Below, piece after piece: positions 1 through 5,725 of a DNA stretch of 11,845 nt; positions within the stretch are counted from its first letter, which is position 1, and each line of letters starts with the position of its first letter. The notes below the pieces were generated by a model, which was not told where the DNA came from, ran no database searches, and worked only from the letters and a program-made list of their open reading frames with translations. The translations under genes and the position numbers were made by a program. This DNA comes from an uncultured Clostridium sp. (GTDB taxonomy: Bacteria; Bacillota; Clostridia; Christensenellales; Pumilibacteraceae). The stretch spans positions 1-11,845 of the forward strand of contig USKH01000017.1 in assembly GCA_900555125.1 (NCBI GenBank), given 5' to 3'.

Positions 1-10
1 AACGGTTTAC

Positions 11-34
11 CTACTGCGGAATATAACTCCGTAG
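11..34 (-). other. Short hairpin at the predicted 5' end of the outgoing transcript
   Basis: Inverted arms CTA + CGGA and TCCG + TAG (plus 11-13, 17-20, 28-31, 32-34) form a seven-pair hairpin with a 3-nt bulge and a 7-nt loop. It would lie in the first bases of the transcript from the promoter at 42-70. It has no T run, so it is not a terminator. The rest of 1-108 shows no gene and no clear terminator for the phosphopantetheinyl transferase gene. Confidence 0.3.
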
Positions 35-41
35 CCTATTG

Positions 42-70
42 ATTATAACATTTTTTACTTGCAAAAGCAA
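42..70 (-). promoter_or_regulatory. Extended -10 promoter firing out of the left edge
   Basis: Read on the minus strand, a perfect TATAAT (plus positions 42-47) is preceded by TG one base upstream (49-50), giving an extended -10. A weak -35 (TTGCTT, 65-70) lies 17 bp away. Transcription would start near 35 and leave the window, so it cannot serve the gene at 109-696, which ends before it. A 5-bp inverted repeat (CTTGC/GCAAG) overlaps the -35 and could be an operator. The predicted transcript would begin almost at once with a short hairpin (11-34: 3-bp and 4-bp stems separated by a 3-nt bulge). The driven gene is outside the window. Confidence 0.5.
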
Positions 71-108
71 GCGTTTTACTGCCTTTTTCATCTGTTTTTA
101 TAAATTAT

Positions 109-696
109 TTACTTTTTATCCAAACATACGGTCGTGAGGTATTGCCCGCGTTTATATTCGATAAATTCGGCGTCGGGGTACACAAACGTATCGGTGTTTT
201 TAAGTTTTTTGTACTCTATCCCACAGCCTTCTTTTTTAAGCAAAGCTTCTTTTCTCGTCCATATACGGTAAAATTCTTCGGCGGAATTTTTTGCCGAACG
301 AAAACGTTTTATCTCTTCGGGGGCAAAAAAGTTTTCGGCAATCAGGTCGAATGCGCGCACCTTTTTGATAAATTCGATATCCGCGCCCACTTCTACGTCG
401 GAAAGAACGCACACCGCTCTTCCGCACGAATGCGAGATATTGAAGTAGTACGGAATATTGGTAAACACGGGTTTTCCGCTTTCCAGTCGTTTTATTACCG
501 CGGTAGACGGATCTATTTTCGCTTCGGTCATCGCCGCCAGCAATGCGCTGAGTCCGGAAACGCTTTCCGCCCATTCTTTGGCGCCGCGTTTGGCAAATAT
601 TCCCTCCACATATTCCGGAGAAGAAACAAACGCCTTCTTTATTCTGTCTGTTTCTGCGGGTGTAAGTTGCTCGTAATCGGCAAATTTTACAATCAT
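109..696 (-). CDS. 4'-phosphopantetheinyl transferase (Sfp/AcpS superfamily)
   Basis: This enzyme would transfer the 4'-phosphopantetheine arm of coenzyme A to a serine of a carrier protein, turning apo into holo form in the cytoplasm. The 195-residue product shows the superfamily motifs in order: GKP at 74-76 and NISHS at 86-90 (CoA contact region), GADIE at 104-108 with the Mg-binding acidic pair D106/E108, and W-x-x-KE-x3-K at 146-154. It is slightly shorter than Sfp (about 224 aa), within the usual range for compact Sfp-like enzymes. The ATG start is supported by AGGAG 8 bases upstream, and that AGGAG overlaps the TAG stop of the upstream protease gene (10-bp gap). The two are therefore probably cotranscribed and translationally linked. 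No carrier protein, NRPS, PKS or fatty-acid gene is visible, so the target is unknown. Confidence 0.93.
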   Translation of the reverse strand: MIVKFADYEQLTPAETDRIKKAFVSSPEYVEGIFAKRGAKEWAESVSGLSALLAAMTEAKIDPSTAVIKRLESGKPVFTNIPYYFNISHSCGRAVCVLSDVEVGADIEFIKKVRAFDLIAENFFAPEEIKRFRSAKNSAEEFYRIWTRKEALLKKEGCGIEYKKLKNTDTFVYPDAEFIEYKRGQYLTTVCLDKK

Positions 697-706
697 ATTT
701 TTTCTC

Positions 707-2860
707 CTATTTCATATATACAACGTTGTTAAGCGGAACTTCGAGCGTCAGAATCTCTCCGTTTCTGTTAACAGTTATAACGGCAATATCGCCTTTTCTT
801 GCGTACAGCAGAATGTCGCCGGGCTGATATTTGCGGAACATATTGCGCTTTACTCCGTTGATTTCGATAGAAACCAGAACGTCGCCCTCTTTAAGTATTC
901 CGTGTGACGCACCGTCTTCCATAACGCCTGTTACGGTAACATGTGCGCGAGAGGTGACCGTTCCGGTCTTTTCGTCGTAATCGGCATACCCGTCCGCGTC
1001 CGTCACGGAAATACCCAGTTGACATTTATAGTAGCCGTATCCGTTGAAATAAACATCGTCGTTCGTTTGGGAATCGGCGGCGCGGGCAAGCAGATTGTTT
1101 ACAAGTCCCATAACGTTGTTTATCGGTAAAGCGTAACCGAAGTTGTCCACGGTTACCGACTGCGTTTTTGCGTTTACGATGCCCATGAGTTTTCCGTCTT
1201 TATTGTACAGTCCTCCGCCGGAGTTGCCGTGGTTTACGGCTGCGTCGGTACGAATGACGCGGAAAGTAAATTCTTCGTTGGTTTTCGTATCGACCGTAAG
1301 AGTAAGATCGCTGCTCTGAAGACTTATTATACCGGAAGCCGCACTGAGACCTTTGCCTTCCGCATTGCCCACGACATACGATTTCTCGCCCTCGCGCAGT
1401 TCGTCGGAGTCGTCTATAAGCTCGGCGGGGCGGTAGGGTCCGGTTTTGTATTTTTCACAATTATTTATTTTCAGAACGGCAATATCACCCGACATACTAC
1501 CTGCGACGTAAGTTGCCTTTATGCCGTAATTTTCCAGAAGCATATACTTGGACGCGTCATCGTTTTTAAGCGACGGGTTATCCTTGGACAGCTTTACAAA
1601 AGGCATTCCGTAAAAGAACACGTATATTTCGCTGCTTATCGAAGGCGTGTAGGAAGCGTTGTAAACCATATGGAAATTGGTTATTATGTACACTTCTCCT
1701 GTTTGTTTGTCGCCTTTGTAAATAACTCCCGAACCGCTGGAAACCGCGCCCTCGGCACCGTACTTGGTTGCTATGGCAACGGTGGAAAGCAGAGATTTGG
1801 TAACTATTCTCTCGCTTGCTTCGGTTGTTTCGACTTTGAGATAATCTTTCAGAAATTCGAGCAGCGTTCCCGTGTAGCCGCTGTTTTTGGCAGCCTGATA
1901 AACTTCATTTATGTCGAGATCCTGTCCGTCTTGTCCGTCCGCGCCTTTATCGCCTTTAACCTTGCCGATAAGAACGTAATCTTCCGCGTCGGAATACTTG
2001 ATAAACAGGTTCCCTTCTTTAATTACGACGTTTTCGACGCTTCTACCGTCTTGCCCGTCCTTTCCGTCCGTCCCGTTTATACCGTCTTTCCCGTCTTCGC
2101 CTTTATCTCCTTTGTCGCCTTTATCGCCTTTGACGCCGCCTACGGGGTAAAACGTGTCGCCGTCTGTGTATCTGACGTACAGCACGCCGTTTTCTATCTT
2201 GAATTCTGCAACGCCTCTACCTGCGTCGCCCTTATCGCCTTTGTCGCCCTTATCGCCTACAACTTTGCCCACCCGCATTTTTTTGCCGTTGCTGAAATAG
2301 GCGTGCAATTCGCCGTCTTTTATGTACAGTTCGAGAATGTTTACGCCGTCTTTGCCGTCTGCGCCGTCCTTTCCGTCGGTGCCGTCAAAGCCGTCCTTTC
2401 CGTTGGTTCCGTCCTTTCCGTCTTCGCCTTTAACCACTCCGACGTAAACGTATTTATCGCTGTCGGTGTATTTGACATACAACGCGCCGTTTTCTATTTT
2501 GACGTCGGCGATTCCTCTGCCGTCCTGCCCGTTTATGCCGTCGGCACCGTCTTTACCGTCCGAGCCGTTTTCGCCTTTTTCTCCTTTAAGCGAAGCCAGC
2601 CACTGCTCGAACGTACCGGAAAAGCCTGCGTTTTCGACAGCCAGCTGATACGCCGACTTGCCGTCCGCGCCCTTTTCGCCCTTTAAAAGTTCAATCCACT
2701 CTTCGAGCGTTCCGTCAAAGCCTTTTTCCACAGCAACGGCATACGACTGACGAACGTAGTCGACGTCGGACAAGTCGTTATCTGTTTTTGCGCACGCGGT
2801 AAACGTGACGCCCAGCGCCAGAATTACCGTCATAATTATCAGAAGTATTCTTTTTTTCAT
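707..2860 (-). CDS. Lipoprotein HtrA/DegP-like serine protease with collagen-like stalk and PDZ domain
   Basis: The predicted product is a 717-residue surface-anchored trypsin-like protease. Residues 1-22 form a lipoprotein signal peptide with lipobox FTAC (lipidated C23). Residues 40-342 form a stalk: six Gly-X-Y tracts (about 61-67, 93-115, 145-172, 202-215, 245-272, 303-313), three helical modules with pattern AY-x2-AV-x2-GF-x-GT-x2-EW (40-61, 70-93, 320-342), and four beta-strand modules of about 30 residues (116-145, 172-202, 216-245, 274-303). The protease domain spans about 352-595 with triad H397 (TNFHMV), D459 (GDIAVLK) and S547 (GNSGGG). A PDZ-like domain (about 612-710) follows. 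In known HtrA proteins such domains degrade misfolded or specific exported proteins and assemble as trimers; substrate specificity here is unknown. The start has GGAG 9 bases upstream and a strong promoter. The phosphopantetheinyl transferase follows 10 bp downstream. Domain calls are from motifs only. Confidence 0.93.
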   Translation of the reverse strand: MKKRILLIIMTVILALGVTFTACAKTDNDLSDVDYVRQSYAVAVEKGFDGTLEEWIELLKGEKGADGKSAYQLAVENAGFSGTFEQWLASLKGEKGENGSDGKDGADGINGQDGRGIADVKIENGALYVKYTDSDKYVYVGVVKGEDGKDGTNGKDGFDGTDGKDGADGKDGVNILELYIKDGELHAYFSNGKKMRVGKVVGDKGDKGDKGDAGRGVAEFKIENGVLYVRYTDGDTFYPVGGVKGDKGDKGDKGEDGKDGINGTDGKDGQDGRSVENVVIKEGNLFIKYSDAEDYVLIGKVKGDKGADGQDGQDLDINEVYQAAKNSGYTGTLLEFLKDYLKVETTEASERIVTKSLLSTVAIATKYGAEGAVSSGSGVIYKGDKQTGEVYIITNFHMVYNASYTPSISSEIYVFFYGMPFVKLSKDNPSLKNDDASKYMLLENYGIKATYVAGSMSGDIAVLKINNCEKYKTGPYRPAELIDDSDELREGEKSYVVGNAEGKGLSAASGIISLQSSDLTLTVDTKTNEEFTFRVIRTDAAVNHGNSGGGLYNKDGKLMGIVNAKTQSVTVDNFGYALPINNVMGLVNNLLARAADSQTNDDVYFNGYGYYKCQLGISVTDADGYADYDEKTGTVTSRAHVTVTGVMEDGASHGILKEGDVLVSIEINGVKRNMFRKYQPGDILLYARKGDIAVITVNRNGEILTLEVPLNNVVYMK
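1922..2680 (-). repeat. Gly-X-Y (collagen-like) coding repeats interleaved with beta modules
   Basis: This part of the protease gene encodes Gly-X-Y triplets rich in KGD, KGE, DGK and DGT and entirely lacking proline. Two stretches are near-perfect 9-bp tandem repeats encoding GDK (about 2222-2257 and 2093-2128). The Gly-X-Y tracts are separated by four related 30-residue modules with the pattern VKIENG-x-LYVKYTDG followed by VGxVKG. In bacterial collagen-like proteins, charge pairs such as KGD/KGE can stabilise a triple helix without hydroxyproline; whether this stalk trimerises is inferred. Confidence 0.9.
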
Positions 2861-2894
2861 GAATTTACTCTCCGAAATTTTTTTCGTTTCTTAT

Positions 2895-2923
2895 ATTCTA
2901 CCATATGAAAAGCAAGCTGTCAA
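2895..2923 (-). promoter_or_regulatory. SigA-type promoter of the protease-PPTase unit
   Basis: On the minus strand a perfect -35 TTGACA (plus 2918-2923) and a -10 TAGAAT (plus 2895-2900, 5 of 6 consensus) are separated by exactly 17 bp. Transcription would start near 2888, leaving a leader of about 28 nt before the protease ATG at 2860, with the GGAG ribosome binding site (2870-2873) inside it. No terminator is visible between the yfcE stop (2983) and this promoter, so read-through from yfcE is also possible. Confidence 0.85.
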
Positions 2924-2982
2924 ATAAAATTTTCAAAGTAAGGTTTTGTTAATCCGCGTTTGGTCAAAGGATACCGACGGAA

Positions 2983-3528
2983 TTACTGCAAAGTAAGGCT
3001 GTCGTATTCGTTTCCGTTCATATCCTTCCACGCAAAAGTTTTGCCGTCGAAAGTCATATACGAATGCGCACTACCCTGCTTTGGAATGGAAACCGAACCC
3101 GGATTGAGATAGTAAACGCCGTCTTTTTCGGTTTTTTCGGGAACGTGCGTATGCCCGGAAAGAACCACGCTGCCCTTTTTAACCGGCAACGGATTATCTT
3201 TGTTGTACACATGTCCGTGCGTTAAATATATAAGGCGATTGCCGCAGTCGATGACAGCATAGTCGGCAAGCACGGGAAAGGGCAAAACCATCTGGTCCAC
3301 TTCCGCCTCGCAATTGCCTCTTACGGAAAGAATAAGTTCTTTCTTTTCCGAAAGAAGTTCTATCGCTTTTTTAGGAGCGTACCCATCGGGCAGATCGTTT
3401 CTCGGTCCGTGATACAACAGGTCGCCGAGAATAATTATCCGGTCGCACTTTTCTTTTTCAAATGCCGCGAGAGCGCGCTTACACCATGTTTCGGAACCGT
3501 GTATGTCCGACATAATAAACCATTTCAT
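2983..3528 (-). CDS. yfcE: YfcE-family metallophosphoesterase
   Basis: This is a cytoplasmic metal-dependent phosphodiesterase of the YfcE/MJ0936 group. E. coli YfcE hydrolyses artificial phosphodiesters in vitro, and its natural substrate is not established. The 181-residue product carries all metal-ligand motifs of the calcineurin-like fold: D8-x-H10 (SDIHG), GD at 35-36, GN at 71-72 (RGNC), H104 (THGH), and the GHTH signature at 125-128. Further stretches strongly typical of YfcE are HGPRN (40-44), EVDQM (76-80) and NPGSVSIPK (142-150). Length matches E. coli YfcE (about 184 aa). The ATG is preceded by AAGGAG (plus 3539-3544) at 10-base spacing. It lies downstream of the ABC ATPase gene on the same strand, but a strong terminator sits between them and I see no convincing separate promoter. 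Confidence 0.96.
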   Translation of the reverse strand: MKWFIMSDIHGSETWCKRALAAFEKEKCDRIIILGDLLYHGPRNDLPDGYAPKKAIELLSEKKELILSVRGNCEAEVDQMVLPFPVLADYAVIDCGNRLIYLTHGHVYNKDNPLPVKKGSVVLSGHTHVPEKTEKDGVYYLNPGSVSIPKQGSAHSYMTFDGKTFAWKDMNGNEYDSLTLQ

Positions 3529-3571
3529 ATATAAAAACTCCTTGTTTACAATGTTATTAAACCCCTAAACG

Positions 3572-3603
3572 ACAAAAAGTCCGGGAAAACCGAACTTTTT
3601 TGT
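3572..3603 (-). terminator. Rho-independent terminator of the ABC ATPase gene
   Basis: The hairpin has an 11-bp stem (3574-3584 with 3590-3600, one G-U pair) and a 5-nt loop (3585-3589). A GAC/GTC pairing can extend it past a one-base bulge. The arms supply runs of T on both strands, so it could work in either direction. It lies about 20 bases after the ABC ATPase stop on the minus strand and about 45 bases before the yfcE start. Confidence 0.85.
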
Positions 3604-3622
3604 CATATAACGATTTTTAATT

Positions 3623-5512
3623 TTATTTAAGCGGGATAATGCCCTCGGGAAGAACCGCAACCTTAAATCTGTCGTTAATGTTAAGCTTGAGTGCGCCTTC
3701 GAACATAGCGGTGAAGTACGTATCCAATCCGGCAAGATTTGCATAAACAACCGTCTTATCGCCCAGGCAATCGGCGTCGCCGACAATTACGGAAACGATA
3801 AGATAGGGATTGGCAGCCATGGTTGCCTTATCCACGGTGAACTTGGAGAAGTCAAGCATAATCTTCTGTTCGCCGGGCGTAAATCTGTTGTCCGTATCCT
3901 CGAACACAAGCTTGGTGTTGCCGAACGTAACAGTGCATTTGGTGCCGTTCTTTGCTACCTTTGCGTTTGCGGTGTTCTGGCTGATGGGGCTGTACGCAAT
4001 AAGTGCGTTTTCGGTTTCCGCATCGTAGAACATAAGCTTGTCGGGATCGGTGTAGTAAGCGATTTTCTCGCCGCTCTTGAGTTCGTCTTCAAGCGAATGT
4101 TTTGCAATCATAAAGCCGACTTTGCCCGCAACCTTGGTGTAAACCGCATTGAAACGGGGATAAGCGTCGGTGAATTCCACTTCGCCGTTTATCACGCCGA
4201 AGCCTTCCTTTGCTTCGGTAGTAAGCTGTTCGGGCGAAATACCGAGTTTAATGGTTCTGCCGTCGATGATGGAAGTATCAACAATTCTCGAAAGCACCTT
4301 ATCGGTGAGTGCGATGTCGGTGTCGCCGAACTTAACGGCAACGGTGCCGTCCGCACGGGTGTAAACGTTGGCGTCAACCATATTGTAAGCGGGTACGCCG
4401 ATAATGGTAAGCTCGGTGTTGGGATCGAACAGGTGAATGTGATGCGAGTCGACCGCAAGTTTTACGTGTTCGTCCGCCTTCACCTTGGTACGGGCGTCGA
4501 TACGAGCGATAACATAATCTTCCTTTCCGTCGATGTCCATATACAGATAGGTTTCGTTACCCAGTTTTTCCATAACGTCGACATGAGCTTCGATTATAGT
4601 GTCGGGCGAATTTGCGATAAACACTTCCTCGTCGTGAATATCTTCCGGGCGGATACCCAGAACGACGGGCTGATGGAAGTATTTTTCGTCGATTATTCTG
4701 TTTGCCTTTTCGGGCGAAATAACTATTTTATTCTTGCCGAAAGTTGCGTACGTAACGCCGTTCTCACGGGAAAGCGTTGCGTTGAACAGGTTCATCTGCG
4801 GAGATCCCAGGAAGGTTGCGACGAACAGGTTCTGCGGGCTGTCATACAGGAACTGAGGAGTATCTACCTGCTGCATGATACCGTCTTTCATGACGACGAT
4901 ACGGGTACCCATGGTCATTGCCTCTATCTGGTCGTGGGTGACGTAAATAAAGGTGGTTGCAAGCTTGTTGTGAAGCTTGGTGATTTCGGTTCTCATCTGC
5001 ACACGCAGTTTTGCGTCGAGGTTGGACAACGGCTCGTCGAGAAGGAATACCTTCGGTTCACGGACTATTGCACGACCGAGCGCGACACGCTGACGCTGAC
5101 CGCCGGAAAGAGCTTTCGGCTTACGAGCGAGAAGAGGTTCGATGCCGAGAATGGCTGCGGCTTCACGCACGCGGGAATCTATTTCCTGGGGATCTACTTT
5201 GCGCAGTTTAAGACCGAACGCCATATTGTCGTAAACGGTCATGTGCGGATACAGAGCGTAGTTCTGGAACACCATCGCTATATCGCGGTCCTTAGGATCG
5301 GCGTCGTTTACCAGCTTATCGTCGATGTAAAGCTCGCCCGCGGTGATTTCTTCCAGACCGGCAATCATACGCAAGGTGGTGGACTTACCGCAACCGGAAG
5401 GTCCGACGAATACGATAAATTCTTTATCGTCGATTTCGAGGTTGAAGTCGCTTACAGCCTTGACGTTGCCGTCGTAGATCTTGTAAATATGTCTTAAAGA
5501 AAGGCTTGACAT
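3623..5512 (-). CDS. ugpC: MsmX/UgpC-type sugar ABC importer ATPase with extended C-terminal region
   Basis: This is the nucleotide-binding subunit that powers carbohydrate importers of the MalK/UgpC/MsmX class at the cytoplasmic membrane face. The ATPase domain (1-235) is complete: Walker A GPSGCGKST (37-45), Q-loop Q83, signature LSGGQ (135-139), Walker B VFLLDEP (155-161, E160 catalytic), D-loop SNLD (163-166) and switch H193. A standard regulatory domain follows (about 236-370, with LGIRPEDI at 285-292). Family members normally stop there (about 365-375 aa); this one is 629 aa. The extra 259 residues look like two further copies of the regulatory unit (see repeat entry). No permease or binding-protein gene is adjacent, which fits a shared ATPase such as B. 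subtilis MsmX, although the family's exact sugars cannot be read from sequence. ATG start has AAGGAG at plus 5519-5524. A promoter (5548-5576) and terminator (3572-3603) flank it, so it appears monocistronic. Confidence 0.96.
   Translation of the reverse strand: MSSLSLRHIYKIYDGNVKAVSDFNLEIDDKEFIVFVGPSGCGKSTTLRMIAGLEEITAGELYIDDKLVNDADPKDRDIAMVFQNYALYPHMTVYDNMAFGLKLRKVDPQEIDSRVREAAAILGIEPLLARKPKALSGGQRQRVALGRAIVREPKVFLLDEPLSNLDAKLRVQMRTEITKLHNKLATTFIYVTHDQIEAMTMGTRIVVMKDGIMQQVDTPQFLYDSPQNLFVATFLGSPQMNLFNATLSRENGVTYATFGKNKIVISPEKANRIIDEKYFHQPVVLGIRPEDIHDEEVFIANSPDTIIEAHVDVMEKLGNETYLYMDIDGKEDYVIARIDARTKVKADEHVKLAVDSHHIHLFDPNTELTIIGVPAYNMVDANVYTRADGTVAVKFGDTDIALTDKVLSRIVDTSIIDGRTIKLGISPEQLTTEAKEGFGVINGEVEFTDAYPRFNAVYTKVAGKVGFMIAKHSLEDELKSGEKIAYYTDPDKLMFYDAETENALIAYSPISQNTANAKVAKNGTKCTVTFGNTKLVFEDTDNRFTPGEQKIMLDFSKFTVDKATMAANPYLIVSVIVGDADCLGDKTVVYANLAGLDTYFTAMFEGALKLNINDRFKVAVLPEGIIPLK
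3626..4783 (-). repeat. Three tandem TOBE/MOP-like regulatory units in the ABC ATPase
   Basis: Internal comparison of the C-terminal 386 residues shows a unit repeated three times with a spacing of exactly 136 residues between unit starts (244, 380, 516). Unit openings align as NATLSRENGVTYATFGKNK, DANVYTRADGTVAVKFGDTD and NAKVAKNGTKCTVTFGNTK. The LGIRPEDI motif (285-292) recurs as LGISPEQL (423-430), with a degenerate counterpart near 553-560. Unit ends align around HLFDPNTE (360-367), MFYDAETE (494-501) and a shorter end at 615-629. Unit 1 is the canonical MalK-family domain; units 2 and 3 are the surplus (plus 3626-4402). Divergence is high, so this is an old protein-level duplication rather than a DNA repeat. 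Confidence 0.75.
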
Positions 5513-5547
5513 AATTTTCTCCTTATGGGGTTTCTTTGTTTACCAAT

Positions 5548-5576
5548 AGTATAAACTATTTAAAAAATTTTTGCAA
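5548..5576 (-). promoter_or_regulatory. Promoter of the ABC ATPase gene
   Basis: On the minus strand, -10 TATACT (plus 5548-5553, 5 of 6) and -35 TTGCAA (plus 5571-5576, 4 of 6) are separated by exactly 17 bp of AT-rich spacer. The start point near 5541 leaves a leader of about 30 nt that holds the AAGGAG at 5519-5524. A loose inverted repeat (ATTGCGCAC at 5581-5589, GTGCAAT at 5609-5615) lies just upstream and might be an operator. Confidence 0.75.
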
Positions 5577-5656
5577 GGAAATTGCGCACGGTTTTTAATT
5601 ATTTTTTTGTGCAATCGGTACAACTTTTCTTTAACCAATCAATTTGCCCGCCCATA

Positions 5657-5685
5657 TTGACAAACGACGGAAAATAGTGTATAAT
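5657..5685 (+). promoter_or_regulatory. Consensus SigA-type promoter of the argD-like gene
   Basis: TTGACA (5657-5662) and TATAAT (5680-5685) are both perfect and separated by exactly 17 bp, which predicts strong constitutive transcription from about 5692. The leader to the ATG at 5726 is about 34 nt and carries only a weak GGGA-type ribosome binding site. The promoter is divergent from that of the ABC ATPase gene, about 80 bp away. I see no convincing arginine-repressor box around it. Confidence 0.9.
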
Positions 5686-5725
5686 ATTTACAGTTGAACG
5701 ATAATTATTAAACGGGACAATAAAG

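Noticed and set aside
59..100. A terminator for the phosphopantetheinyl transferase gene
   Set aside because: The small inverted repeat here has no following T run on the minus strand, and it overlaps the -35 of an outgoing promoter; an operator fits better.
1922..2680. Regular repeats resembling a CRISPR or satellite array
   Set aside because: Spacing is 9 bp and in frame, and the repeats encode Gly-X-Y triplets in a gene; there are no unique spacers of constant length.
1229..2686. A 485-codon open frame on the plus strand opposite the collagen-stalk protease
   Set aside because: It is an antisense shadow created by the biased Gly-X-Y codons. The minus frame has a signal peptide, catalytic motifs, promoter and ribosome binding site; the plus frame has none.
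4097..5497. A 466-codon open frame on the plus strand opposite the ABC ATPase
   Set aside because: The minus frame encodes every ABC motif; the plus frame shows no recognisable domain and no ribosome binding site.
5657..5725. An ArgR box at the argD-like promoter
   Set aside because: The AT-rich leader contains no convincing pair of TNTGAAT-like arms; any match is what base composition alone would give.
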